A stretch of DNA of 64,000 bases, taken from NCBI GenBank assembly GCA_037783415.1, contig JAZGTN010000149.1:868001-932000 (forward strand), written 5' to 3'. The DNA comes from Leptasterias polaris (lineage: Eukaryota > Echinodermata > Asteroidea > Forcipulatida > Asteriidae). Shown here piece after piece: positions 1 to 10,499 of this stretch. Made by a program: the position numbers and the translations under genes. Under the pieces are notes generated by a model, which saw only the letters and a list, made by a program, of their open reading frames with translations, had not been told where the DNA came from and searched no databases. Position 1 is the first letter of the stretch. Each line of letters opens with the position of its first letter.

Positions 1-580
1 TCAGATTTTTTTTGAAGCCCAGAATGCAGCGCTTTTATTTATTTTTAGTCATTTTGGGGCTTTCTTGCCCAAATTTACGCACTTCAGAATTTTTGGATAA
101 AACTGAGTGGCATCTCTGATATTTTGAATCTCCTGAATCCAATTAGATAGGCCGAAAATAGCAGCTTTGCCTCAAGAATTCCCAACTTTCTCATTTCAAT
201 ATTCTCAGTCCCTAGCTAGTTGAGGGCTAAACGTGTGATTCTCCTGACTTAATATATCATCAGTGTCTTGGCACCAAACCCAGCTTGGCGTTCTTTTCAG
301 AGCGGGCAGAGCTGGAGCTTTTCAGAGCGGGATTCTGCAGTGAAAGGTCTTACAAATCATTTGTTTTGTCATAAATTGCATCAGTATACTCAAATAGCAC
401 AATATCTGTGAATAAATATACCTTAGCCAGCCATATTTAGCATGGCGGCCATCTTGGAGAAAATAGCTAAAAATTGAAAAATAGTAAATAGTAAAGCGCT
501 GCCTCCTCCTTTTTTGAAAAAGTCTGGACGAGAAACTCGTTACTTTTTTTACTTGGCCTAAGTATTCTGTACTCTGTGAA
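1..580. other. Intergenic, nothing recognised
   Basis: AT-rich sequence without an ORF, splice-site pair or repeat structure that I can support. It precedes the first inverted-repeat element. Confidence 0.5.
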
Positions 581-1287
581 TAGACTGTGCAAGTCTCGCG
601 CGCATTCGAACTTCCGGGACCATAGTGGTCCCAACCATGTGGAGTTTTACGTGGGCGAGATTTTGTTTCGTCAATTATTTTAGTTTAACGTAGTTTATGA
701 CCTAGAAAATTATACATGTTGTTGGGAATGTAATACTAAGTGATAACAACATATGAAAGTAAAACCAATTCAACAATATAACGAAGAAAACCCGAGAATT
801 AAACTTGACCTCAGCTACCGGTTATTGCACAAAATTAAGAATTTTGTGCTCACCTCCGATCATAAAACTTATGTAAAAGCTTGTTTTTGATGCGCGATTA
901 TAATCGCCAGATGCTGTAATTGCAAAGCGAACCCTTTTCATTGCAGTCTATGGTGTTGAGGCGTCGGCATTCCTCTTTAAACTGCGATACGGGTCAATTT
1001 AAAACCCGTTTGACCTTCACGAATCTGCGTAAGGGGTTTCTAAAAAGTTAACATCAAAAAAGCATCCTTGTCCCAGAGTTTTAATTTGTTTTTAATAATA
1101 ATTAACACACTTTGGCGTATTTATTTAAAAAGCTAAAACTAATTTCATAAAATTGTAATGATTTATTTTTGTTGTTCAGATTTTGTCATGAGATATAATT
1201 TAAAACAAAGATTTGATTTCAGAAATAAAAATGTTCTTCGTGTGACGTGTTTGCTCGTTCGGATACGCGCGAGACTTGCACAGTCTA
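581..1287 (+). mobile_element. TA-flanked MITE, copy 1
   Basis: The ends are inverted repeats reading GACTGTGCAAGTCTCGCGCG on the left (583) and its reverse complement on the right (ending 1285), each bordered by TA, as expected for a Tc1/mariner-type target duplication. There is no ORF inside, so it is non-autonomous. A second copy in the opposite orientation lies at 39087-39696, and fragments lie at 11816-11988 and 38105-38200. Interior similarity to the second copy covers nearly its whole length, with indels explaining 703 versus 606 bp. Confidence 0.85.
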
Positions 1288-1357
1288 TAACCTACTGTAA
1301 CCAGTTTAATTCTTATTTACTGTAAGATACGCTGTTTCATTTATTCTCCTTTCTATG

Positions 1358-1747
1358 TTAAAGGTGCTGCATACGTTTGGTAGTTGGAGCCTACTGATTG
1401 TGTTAATCCTATATAAATGTAGCATACCATAAATTTAACCTGTGAAAATTTCACTTCAAAAGGTGGTCGCGTTTTTGAGATATCACCGAAAAACCGGAGC
1501 GAATATTTCCACGCAGGCAGAATATTCCCCATAGGAATGCACAGTCTGAGAAGCGTTTCTGACAGAAACGCTTCTCAGATTCAAATTTTGGGGAATAAAA
1601 AGTGATATATTTTTCCATAAACGTAGTACTTTAAGTTAAAAGTTTCTCAAAATTAATTATACTACTCAAAGCTGCTGTACTTCTTACCAAGTAAGTTTTT
1701 ATTGCCATTAATTTTCATAGTCATTACCAAACGTACTGTGCCTTTGA
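1358..1747 (+). mobile_element. Old member of the AGGCACTG MITE family
   Basis: The left end reads TTAAAGGTGCTGCATACG and the right end is a decayed inverted version (CGTACTGTGCCTTTGATAA). The right third, including ACCAAGTAAGTTTTTAT, matches the better copy at 35780-36155. A perfect 35-bp palindrome lies inside at 1545-1579. Confidence 0.55.
1545..1579. repeat. Perfect 35-bp palindrome
   Basis: Two 17-bp arms, TCTGAGAAGCGTTTCTG and its exact complement, are separated by one base. It lies inside the degraded MITE at 1358-1747 and would form a hairpin in single-stranded DNA or RNA. Confidence 0.9.
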
Positions 1748-2290
1748 TAAGAGAGCAATAAAATGTTATCCCCGGGAAAAAAAAAAATGATACATTGTCT
1801 GCGCATTTACGCAAACGCGTGGTATGGGCGTACACGCGGCACCATCTGTCCTCGTCAAAATAACCAAAAACAATACGCAATGAAAACAGTTGTGATAGTT
1901 TCCGCACAACAAGGCATGGTGCAAATGTTAACTTTTACACAACATTGTGCTTGTTTAGGGCCCATTTATTTGCTAGTTTACAGAGCCGGTCTTTATATCA
2001 CATGTTAATACACCCCCACGTGACCAAACAGAATGTACAAACTCTCCGAGGTATTTATTACTGTTAATATTTTCAGCAAGTTTCATTACCTTGTACGTAA
2101 TAGTTTCGTAATTACACTAATTAGTAAAAACGACGTATCATTAGATTCGCAATTTTGTAATTCCACGAAGTGACCTATCTAGATACGCCACTTTACTAAT
2201 GATAATTATACAAAGCACTAAAGCGCACAGTTCAAGTGCGTATGCAACATTTTGCGTGTAATGACATGACTCATCTTGAAGCGTAGTATT
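1748..2290. other. Intergenic, nothing recognised
   Basis: Two short opposed ORFs overlap here but neither has a domain, a splice context or composition suggesting coding. A string CACGAAGTGACCTATCT at about 2165 recurs at 4385 and, inverted with one change, near 10670, so it is probably the end of another short transposon family. Confidence 0.4.
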
Positions 2291-4315
2291 TTAAGGGACA
2301 CACCGGTTATCTGTTTACGTAATTTAGTGATGTAGAATCATAGACAATTATTTCTAGATGGTTTTTATATTTTTTAAATAAAAAAATATCACGTAATTAA
2401 CGAGAAATGACCGAAAAAACCAAAGGTGGTCAAAAGTCAGTGTATACGCTTTACCAGCCGTTGCAAGTGTACAATTTACGGGATACTGCTGCGCAATGTT
2501 GCAAGTAGACTGGTGCTAAGTTTATGTAAATGTTTTACTATGGCAAGGCATGAGGATCCAGTCTACGTGTTCGATCCAGCTCAAAAGTGTGTTTAATTAT
2601 AAACAACCGACACGTGCCCCTAATACATGTTCACGCGTCAGTCCAATCATGGTCCAATCTACGTTCCTTCGAAATCCAAAGATTGCCCCCCAAAACACAG
2701 AGAATAAAAATAAAAAAATATGGTAGAACAACAAGAAAAGTAAAAAAATCATAATAAATCCAAAGGTGAATGACAGACGTTCTACAACAAGTACATGTAC
2801 CACACTAGGCCTACTACTTTTGCATTGTCAAAAGTAGTTGGAATGCAATCGTAACCCTCCATCCACCCGACGGTCGTTGCGACGACAAGGTTTTACTTTT
2901 GGTACGGGGAGCCCTTAAAGGGACAGTTGATTTTTTCTTTCAAGATTAAAACAAAAAGGAAAATAGATTTGTTCCCTCTAAATAATATTTGTGTTCCTTC
3001 GTAATAATATTTTGTTCCGAGAATTGCTATTTCATTCCATCGAAATGTTATTTTGTTCCTTCAAAATATGATTTCCAGGGAATGTAACAAATTGTTTTGA
3101 TTGGACTTCAGGGGAACGAAAGCTATCTTGAAGGAACGAAAGCGGAATTCTGAGGAACGAAATCTCATTTCGGGGGAACGAAAGTGTATTTTTAGGGAAC
3201 GAAAGCATATTTCGGTCGAACAAAAGCATATTTCGGAAGAACAAAATCGTATTTCGAGGAAACGAAAGCGTATGTTTAGGGAACGAAAGCTTATTTAACG
3301 GAAACGAAATCATATTTCGGATGAACGAAAGCGTATTCCGAGGGAACGAAAGCGTATTTCTGGGGAACGAAATCTCATTGTTCCTTCAAAATATGATTTC
3401 CAAGGAATGTAACAAATTGTTTTGATTGGACTTCAGGGGAACGAAAGCTATCTTGAGGGAACGAAAGCATATTTCTGGGGAACGAAATCTCATTGCTGGG
3501 GAACGAAATCGTATTTCTGGGGAACGAAAGTAAATTCGGGCAAACGAAAGTATATTTCGGGCGAACAAAATTGTATTTCGAGGAAACGAAAGTGTATCTT
3601 GAGGGAACGAAATTGTTCGAGGGGATCGAAAACGTATTTTCTAGGAATGATCTATTTCGTTACCTAGAACGTACACTGAGCATTGAAACGTTGCGATTTT
3701 GAAACAGCGGATTCGATCAGTGAGGTGTACCGACTGGCAAACCCTCAATGACAACAATGTAGTTGGTGGTCTGGCTCCCTACCCCTCCCACATGTTCATG
3801 ATCTCCCAGGTACAGCTATTTATTGGCTTGGGGTTTCCGTCGCGCTAGCCCCACCGAGCCACTCCGCCCGCCAGCTACACTGTGTTACGTGTAGCAAGCC
3901 CCAACGCTGTGCACTGTAAAACACGCTTCCGTTGCTCGGACTCTATGAAATAAAATCTTACGTTCGATTTAAAAAAAATTATTTACAACTTGTATCCATA
4001 ATTTGAATACGTATCTTCTTTTGTCAAATACTAATGAGTAATTGTTAAAAGACAGAGTTGATTTCGGTGCATTAATTAATTTGTATGCGGCTGGAAGTAA
4101 AACTTACTCCGAAAATCACGAGGGTTATCCGAACCAAAAATGTGGTTCGGAAAACCCACCACGTGACCTTCGTTTTTGAAAAATGCCCGAAAACCGCCAA
4201 AATTGATGGTTTCTTTTAGGCACGGTTCCTCTCCATTCCTAGAAGACCTTTGGAGTCATGTTTTAGTCTAATTTGTAGCCAACAATAGCCCTACGAAACC
4301 GGTGTGTCCCTTTAA
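2291..4315. mobile_element. TTAA-flanked 2-kb non-autonomous DNA element
   Basis: TTAA followed by GGGACACACCGGTT at 2291-2308 is mirrored by AACCGGTGTGTCCC plus TTTAA at 4297-4315. The pair forms about 15-bp terminal inverted repeats with a TTAA target duplication, the hallmark of piggyBac-type or Kolobok-type transposition. There is no transposase ORF. The interior carries the GAACGAAA minisatellite and a segment (3667-3716) also present at 52138-52186. The two ends could belong to separate events, but the exact matching ends and TTAA make one unit likely. Confidence 0.65.
3040..3640. repeat. GAACGAAA minisatellite
   Basis: About 20-bp degenerate units of the form GGGAACGAAAGCGTATTTC are repeated roughly 25 times. 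A larger unit is superimposed: a segment of about 90 bp starting at 3053 recurs at 3378 (offset 325 bp). To the left (2975-3060) the units appear as reverse complements, so the array is partly foldback. ORFs through it on both strands are by-products of the repeat. Confidence 0.85.
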
Positions 4316-4419
4316 CGAAGAGTCCTATCTCGGTTAGGTCTCTTTTTGCACTGGTTTGCACAAAGCGCTTGCTTTTTCATTTTCACGAAGTGACCTATCT
4401 GTTTAAGAATTAATTACCA

Positions 4420-6630
4420 ATTAGAACAGTTGCAGGGACGAAAACATACATTGACAGTCCTGTATGATTAAAGTAGTCAGCTGAATGTTTACTACCAAAC
4501 CCCATCTCCGCAGCACCCAGGCCTTCACACAGCACACCGTTGTGAACCTTAGCCAACGTCGGCTCACCCCGATGGAAACTAAGGTTCTCTCCAAAGGCAT
4601 GAACTTCGCCCTCACTCCTCGCACGATTCCAGTGAAAGACATCATCCAGTCCACCGAACCAGCACTCAAGCATCTAGACAAGACAGCCGCCAATCAAGTC
4701 CGTATCCAGATACTGCAAACCCTCAAGAACGCCAAGCTACCAAGACCCAACACAAGCAAGCAAGAGAATGCCGCCATCCGAGCTCTCCATCAAGACCAGT
4801 CCATCCACATCATGTCAGCCGACAAGGGCAATGCCACTGTGGTCATGTCGACCACTGATTATGACCAAAAGGTGACTGATATCCTGTCGACTGACACATA
4901 CAAACGTCTGTCAAGAAACCCCATCCCGGCCATCGAACGCAAGATTACCAACCAACTCCGGTCTCTCTACCAGTCCCAAGTCATCGACGCACCAACGTAC
5001 CGCCACCTCAAGCCCTCTACATCCTCCTGCCCACGGTTCTTCGGTCAACCCAAGATACACAAGCCTCATGTTCCCCTCCGCCCCATCGTGGCGTCCAGGG
5101 GCTCACCAACCTACAACACGGCCAGATATCTCACCAAGATCCTCCACCCACTGGTCGGCCTCACACAGCACCACATCACCAACTCCAGCCAGTTCGTCAA
5201 CGTCATCAAGGACATCCATCTCAATCAATCTGACATTCTCGTCAGTTTTGACGTAGTCTCGCTGTTCACCAACATACCAACAAAAGAAGCATGCTACATC
5301 GCCACACAACGCCTTCAAGCCGATCCTACCATGACAGACCGCACAAGCCTCACTCCTGAACAAGTCCAAGATCTCCTCATCACCTGCGTCTCATCATCTA
5401 GCTTCCGGTGGAGGGATCAGTTCTATGAACAAACCTCGGGGGCCGCCATGGGATCTCCTCTATCCCCGGTCCTGGCAGATTTGTTCATGGAAGAGTTTGA
5501 ACTGGACACCATCGAGAATGCTGATCTTCGCCCCAACCTCTGGCTCCGCTACGTTGATGACACCTTTGTGGTTTGGCCCCACGGCAAGACAGCACTCGAC
5601 CAGTTCCTCCAACACCTCAACAACCAGCATCCTCTCATCAAATTCACCATGGAACAAGAAGAGAACAACACCATCTCCTTCCTAGATGTTCAAGTCACAA
5701 GAAGAGCGGATGGCACCCTCGCCCACACCGTACACCGCAAACCAACCCACACTGACCGGTATCTACACAGCTCTTCGTTTCATCATCCACGCTTCAAGTC
5801 TGCCGTCCAGAACACCTTGGTCCGCCGTGCATTTAACATCTGCGACCAAGACAGCTTGAAGCAGGAACTCCATCACATCCAGACATCGCTACGACTCAAC
5901 GGATACAAGACCTTCAACTTCAACCAGCCCAAGCCAAGCCTACCAGCAGAACGGCCAGATTTCAAGGCAACCATCACTCTCCCGTACATCGGCCTCACAT
6001 CACACAAGCTACAACGGATCTTCAGCCAAGCCCAAGTCAAGACCTTCCACACAGCACCGAACAAGATTCAAGCATCTCTTCACACACACAAGGACAAGCA
6101 AGACACCCAAGCCAAGGCCGGCGTTTACCGCATTCCTTGTGAATGTGGTAAAGTATACATCGGAGAAACCGGCCGCAACGTATCAACAAGAATCAAGGAA
6201 CATCAAGCACACGGCAGACTGGGACACCTGGACAAATCCGCAATCATCAAACATTCACAAGAACAAGATCATCTCATCAAATGGAAGCAAGCCAAGCTCA
6301 TCGCACCTGTCAAGTTCTGGCACCAACGCAGAGTCAGGGAAGCGATCGAGATCAAGTCGCACAACACGGTTCCACAAGACATCGGGTTTTTCATCAATGA
6401 CATCTGGTCACCTCTACTCAAGCCAGTCCTCCCAGCAGCAGCTCACCACAACACTGACACACTCCAGCGCACACACATCCAGCCAGCAGCCAATAGGCCA
6501 TAATACATGGGTCATTTTTCTGTTCGTTCGTGCAACACAGCTGGGGATTACTTACTTTTTTCACCATACAAAGAAAATGTCATACTAATGCCAAATCCAC
6601 TTATCCCCAGATGTATTTCGTGCACATGGT
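4420..6630 (+). mobile_element. Penelope-like element body with 3' UTR
   Basis: The element includes the RT/GIY-YIG ORF and at least 120 bp of 3' sequence: GGCCATAATACATGG just after the stop, GCAACACAGCTGGGGATTAC at 6533, and CTTATCCCCAG at 6601 all recur, inverted, at 10112-10250. The outer ends were not resolved; no target duplication or intact pseudo-LTR was seen, so a 5' truncation is likely. Confidence 0.7.
4485..6503 (+). CDS. Penelope-like retroelement polyprotein (RT + GIY-YIG endonuclease)
   Basis: This uninterrupted 672-codon ORF encodes the reverse transcriptase and endonuclease of a Penelope-like element, which copies its RNA at a nicked target. Visible landmarks in order: a DKGNATVV segment near residue 112, an FGQPKIHK fingers motif near 185, SFDVVSLFTNIP near 255, GAAMGSPLSP near 318, the catalytic RYVDDTF box near 355, the SFLDVQV segment near 398, then a linker and a C-terminal GIY-YIG nuclease starting GVYRIPCECG near 546 with VYIGETGR and an REAIEIK helix. 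The C-terminal GIY-YIG and the RT signature are specific to this superfamily. The N-terminus may be short: the chosen ATG is the first in frame, while family members often extend further upstream. No frameshift or stop is present, so the copy is young or its coding capacity is preserved. GC content is clearly higher than the surroundings. Confidence 0.95.
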   Translation: MFTTKPHLRSTQAFTQHTVVNLSQRRLTPMETKVLSKGMNFALTPRTIPVKDIIQSTEPALKHLDKTAANQVRIQILQTLKNAKLPRPNTSKQENAAIRALHQDQSIHIMSADKGNATVVMSTTDYDQKVTDILSTDTYKRLSRNPIPAIERKITNQLRSLYQSQVIDAPTYRHLKPSTSSCPRFFGQPKIHKPHVPLRPIVASRGSPTYNTARYLTKILHPLVGLTQHHITNSSQFVNVIKDIHLNQSDILVSFDVVSLFTNIPTKEACYIATQRLQADPTMTDRTSLTPEQVQDLLITCVSSSSFRWRDQFYEQTSGAAMGSPLSPVLADLFMEEFELDTIENADLRPNLWLRYVDDTFVVWPHGKTALDQFLQHLNNQHPLIKFTMEQEENNTISFLDVQVTRRADGTLAHTVHRKPTHTDRYLHSSSFHHPRFKSAVQNTLVRRAFNICDQDSLKQELHHIQTSLRLNGYKTFNFNQPKPSLPAERPDFKATITLPYIGLTSHKLQRIFSQAQVKTFHTAPNKIQASLHTHKDKQDTQAKAGVYRIPCECGKVYIGETGRNVSTRIKEHQAHGRLGHLDKSAIIKHSQEQDHLIKWKQAKLIAPVKFWHQRRVREAIEIKSHNTVPQDIGFFINDIWSPLLKPVLPAAAHHNTDTLQRTHIQPAANRP

Positions 6631-6796
6631 TGAGAAAATGACGAAAAAATGACCGTAATTTTGTGAAAAATAATGATTTTACCCAATCAACAATCTGTCC
6701 CAACTTAGAATCTAGTACGCACAATCTGTGTATACTAATTTCAAATTGGGCCATATTCTGAGTTGGGCCACATTCCACATGTTGTCAACAACCAAG

Positions 6797-8568
6797 ATGG
6801 CGGCACTCCCAACGTGTGACAATGTGGGGAGTAAAAGTCAACATTTTTCAGACTTTTTGTGTGTGATGCACATAGTACCATCAACAAAAAGTAAGTTCAT
6901 TGAATTTAGCAAGGATTCCTGGAGTAGATTTGTAAGTTTTGGGGCCAAATGGACAAAATTTGACTGCAGAGAAGGAGAAATTGCACGGAGTTCTGCAGTC
7001 AATCTCGGTATTGACTTCCATAATGAGCAAGAATGTATGAATGCAAAACCCAACTCGGACCACGTTGGGTACCACTACGAGTGCTATAAGCGTTTCTGTG
7101 ACATCAGTAAGATCCGGAGAAAAGAGGAAACAACCCAGAAGTTGAAAGAAGTGAATAGCACAGGTAAGATTTTTGGTTTTTGATAATCTTGGAGAGGTGG
7201 GGTGGGAGTATTATGCCTTCTCAAAAAAAGAAATGGAGTGAGGGTAAACAAGTTAATGAGGTCAACTCGGCCCTACACCAACTCATATGTTTTAGCAACC
7301 CTTTTTAAATTGTATGTTGAACATCATTAAAGTCAGTTTGCTGCCCAGCCACTGGATGATCATAAATTGTTTGTAGCGAATTTTACCTAGTTTTAAATTG
7401 GGAAAGGGAAAGCATATGGTAGAATTATAAATATATTTTTTTTATTAAAATAAAAATCCCCAAAGTATTGGAAAGCGTTGAGTTGTTTCCTCCTGAATAA
7501 AAAAACACCCCCAGATTTGTATTTAATTTTATTGTAGTATTTTAGGATTTGGTGTGCACATAGTTCACCTACCTTGCTGTGCACACTTTACTTGGTATAA
7601 TTGACAGACGTTTGGTGTTTTTGTGTGTGTGGTTTTTTTTTTGGGGGGGGGGGGGGTGTTATTGGGGTGTTATTTGTGTACCTTATTGACATATATAGGA
7701 ATTAAATTTTTACATGTTGCTTGAATGTAATTTAATCACATTTACTGTTTGATCATTAGTTAGTTCTGCTTTTGAATCTTTTGCGATTTCAAACCCCAGT
7801 GACAATCTTTTTTTTTTTTTTACTTTTACACCGTGTTTTCGAACACTGTTGGTTCAATAATTAATGGCTTTTGAGAAATTACAGAAAACGAACTGAAAGA
7901 GCAATCACATACTTTTTATTGAGCATACAAATGCGTACAGTGCTGCCTACGTTTGCTCTGACAGTTAGAGGTGGGGGAAGGGGGAAGAAGATGAGCAGGG
8001 TGGGGGTTGTCTGTCAGCATCAGGGGGGGGGGCTCTATCAGATTAAGAGCATTTTGTGAAATATGCTACCATAACTGTTTTCATGTAGGTATTTTTGTCT
8101 TTTTCATGTTTTGTTGAAATGTCACATGATTTGACTTGTTTATGGGCTTAGAGTTGAAATGAGAACATTATAATAAATGTTTACTTTGACAAATGATGTT
8201 CATTGTTAACATTGAAGTAAACTAATTCTTAATAATTAGCGTTGTATAAATGAAATATGGCATTCAAGGTATAACAATTTTTTTTTTTTCCCTTTCCTCG
8301 AAAACCAGACCCCAACATAGACGAAGACCATGGAGAATGCTCTGGTTTGAGCACTGTTGATGACAGCTTTCAGCGTGAGCTCAGATCTTCTGAAGGAAAG
8401 AGGGCAAGACCATGGATAAGAAGACACATGTTCCCAGATGAGTGTTTGTTGTGTAATAGCACAAAATATCGCAGAGATCGTGTCTCAGGCAAAAGGTCAG
8501 TGGTAAGGTTAATAAAATGTGAGCAGGTTAAAGGAGAGTATGCTGGAACTCATGTATTGTACTTGTAA
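6797..8568 (+). CDS. Two-exon Cys/His-rich protein, N-terminal part
   Basis: Exon 1 runs from the ATG at 6797 (context CCAAGATGG) to 7163, where CAG is followed by GTAAGAT. Exon 2 starts at 8309 after a pyrimidine tract ending CCAG. The junction keeps the frame (phase 1) and yields about 208 aa. Exon 1 contains an HVGYHYECYKRFC segment; exon 2 contains FPDECLLCNSTKYRRD. Paired C-x2-C and YH..CY motifs of this sort are known to me from repeat-associated invertebrate proteins with an N-terminal zinc-binding region, but no function can be assigned. The frame ends at 8568, while a second Cys-rich remnant overlaps in another frame, so the gene is probably broken. Confidence 0.5.
7164..8308 (+). 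other. Intron of the Cys/His-rich gene
   Basis: GTAAGAT at the 5' end and a long T-rich tract before CCAG at the 3' end define it. It contains a run of 14 G near 7650 and a T-rich, G-rich low-complexity interior, with no other gene. Confidence 0.5.
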
Positions 8569-8752
8569 AAAGTCAAAATGCAAGCTTTCTTCTAACTATG
8601 TTGTAACTGCTGGAAGCAAGTCAAAATGCTGTGTTGAGATCGGTCTGCGTTGTACACAACTGTGCACGTGTGTTGGGTGTGACAATCTCCAGGAAGATTC
8701 CATGTCAGATGAAGATTTAGAGGATGATGTCGATTCTGAGGCTGATGAATGA
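8519..8752 (+). pseudogene. CXC-type Cys-rich C-terminal remnant
   Basis: In a frame shifted from exon 2 of the preceding gene the sequence reads YCTCKKSKCK, then GLRCTQLCTCVGCDN, then an acidic tail and a stop. This spacing resembles the cysteine-rich ends of large invertebrate repeat-associated proteins whose N-termini look like the 6797-8568 exons. The middle of such a protein is missing, so I infer an internal deletion with frameshift joining both ends. Confidence 0.5.
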
Positions 8753-9554
8753 TTTCCTCTGGCAACTTTGGTTTTACTCGTTTGGTTATGAGCTCTGGCT
8801 TCTTTCTTCAAACATTTCTAAAACATACTCAATAAAAACGTATTGAGTTTTACAACTTGGTTAATTCAGGTGCATAGAAAGTTAAAACAAAGGGAGTTGT
8901 AAATCAACAGCGTTTTTGATTCACGTGGATTATTTATTCCGTAAATTAATAATGTAAAATCGCAAATCAAAACTTAACCTTTTGGCAGGCCGTTGTGCAA
9001 TTTTCATTGAATCTAACAAAGAAATAAGTAACATCTTCAGATTGGTTGTTTTTGTTAGCTCTTACCAAAACAATTTGCCATCCACGACATATTTCTGACA
9101 CAACCGAAAGGGAATTTGGTTACACTGTACATGTAAATCCTTTCTATTGAAATGAAAAAACCTGTGTCATGAGAAGCATGTACAGTATTTTTTGTCGGTG
9201 CTGACATTAGCTCAAAATTGTAACAACTGCAAAAGCTACATCCATCTTTAAAACGATTTAAACAGAAAATAAAACAAATATTATGGGTTGGAGTCTTTGG
9301 GAGGGGGGAGGTTGCAGGGGGTTCCACAGTAAGAATACGGTTAGAAAAAAGGTAGAGGATACATATATTTTGGTGCACCCAATCAGGTCTGGTGTTTGGG
9401 CCTTGGTTTGAAATAACAATAATGCATATCCTTCCACTCTCCCCAACTGTTGAGCTAAATTTGAAATTTTATAACCACCGTTAAATACAGGCTTGCTACT
9501 GATTTGTGAGGTAACAAAAAATTAAAATAAACATTTACACATGAGAGAGAACAC

Positions 9555-9555
<1 letters not shown>
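8753..9555. other. Intergenic, nothing recognised
   Basis: AT-rich DNA with AATAAA-like strings just after the Cys-rich remnant (for example at 8831) that could have served as its polyadenylation signal. No other feature is supported. Confidence 0.4.

Positions 9556-9585
<30 letters not shown>
9556..9585. repeat. Poly-C tract of 30 bases
   Basis: An uninterrupted homopolymer directly before the minisatellite whose units themselves contain C-rich ends. The length may be imprecise because of sequencing error. Confidence 0.9.
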
Positions 9586-9599
9586 ATCCCACACTCCTC

Positions 9600-10008
9600 C
9601 GGTCCCGGGCAAGACCACTACTCAAGATGAAAGTTGTCACCACCACCCTACCCAAAAGCTGCTTTGCCAAACACCACATTTCATTATGCTTGAGCTATAA
9701 GTTTAAAAGGGGGGGGACACACCCCCTCCACTAACCCCACCCCACCCCCACCCCCGGGCAAGCAAGACCACTACTCAAGATGAAAGTGCCCAACACCACC
9801 CTATTCAAGAGCTGCTTTGACAAACACCACATTTCATTGTGCTTGGGCTATAAGTTTTAAAAAAAGGGGGGGACACACCCCCTCCCCTAACCCCATCCCA
9901 CCCAACCCCCACCCCCGGGCAAGACCACTACTCAAGATGAAAGTGTCCAACACCACCCTATTCAAGAGCTGCTTTGGAAAACACCACATTTCATTATACT
10001 TGAACTTT
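9600..10008. repeat. Minisatellite, about 150-160-bp unit, 2.6 copies
   Basis: Units begin CGGGCAAGACCACTACTCAA at 9606, about 9754 (with a small insertion) and 9916. Each contains GAGCTGCTTTG and a C-rich segment preceded by a G-run. The third unit is truncated after the CATTTCATTAT segment. Confidence 0.85.
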
Positions 10009-10111
10009 TGAAGCATATCAACACAGTGTTTTAATGTATGGCAAATGCAGCTTATTAGTAAAATGACATTATTCATATAGTTTTATTAATAACCCCCAAA
10101 AAAATTAATGT

Positions 10112-10250
10112 GCAGTTTTCACGCTTGGGGATAAGCTGTTTTGGATTTAGATACATATTTGCAACCCGTTCAAAGTAGTTTTAAGTAATCCCCAGCCGTG
10201 TTGCACGAAAATTGAAAAATAGAGACACTTTGCCTCCATGTATTATGGCC
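10112..10250 (-). mobile_element. Inverted fragment of Penelope-like 3' UTR
   Basis: Read on the minus strand, the segment matches 6495-6620 downstream of the RT ORF: GGCCATAATACATGG, GTTGCACGA-type flank, GGGGATTACTT and CTTATCCCCAAG all line up with substitutions and indels. It therefore represents a second, fragmentary member of the same element family in opposite orientation. Confidence 0.7.
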
Positions 10251-10359
10251 TACAACTACCATGCATCACCGGTCAACAACAACTTGGATACTTCCCGCCC
10301 AAAAGTGCACCCCACTAGCTCTACTTAAGCTGCAACACCACCAGCAGTCCAGCATTCTC

Positions 10360-10391
10360 CTGAAGACGAGCAGAGTATACTGTTCGAAACG
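10360..10391 (+). ncRNA. Hammerhead-ribozyme-like core
   Basis: CTGAAGA (fits CUGANGA) is followed by CGAGCAG-AGTATA-CTGTTCG, which folds into stem II with one G-U pair, and then by GAAAC. These are the two conserved catalytic boxes of a hammerhead. Hammerheads are known from Penelope-like elements, and a fragment of one is adjacent. A GTC lies upstream at 10347, but stem I is not obvious and stem III would be only two pairs, so this copy may be degenerate. Confidence 0.5.
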
Positions 10392-10404
10392 TCGAGACCA
10401 AACC

Positions 10405-10420
10405 GGCTCTTTTCAGAGCC
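10405..10420 (+). promoter_or_regulatory. Histone-type 3' end stem-loop
   Basis: GGCTCTTTTCAGAGCC is identical to the classic replication-dependent histone mRNA stem-loop (6-bp stem, 4-base loop). A purine-rich string AAAAGAGA follows 11 bases after the stem, where histone genes carry the U7-binding downstream element. It lies 14 bases after the hammerhead-like core. No histone ORF is nearby. Confidence 0.6.
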
Positions 10421-10499
10421 AACACTCCTCCCAAAAGAGATTATACACATGGTTGTACCCGCAAGTTCACTACTATTTACATTTATAGTTATAGTTACT

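Noticed and set aside
3032..3702. Opposed 60-93-residue ORFs with RNEISF / GTKSYF repeats
   Set aside because: By-products of the GAACGAAA minisatellite.
9455..9679. Minus-strand ORF with a Gly run
   Set aside because: It translates the poly-C tract and has no other support.
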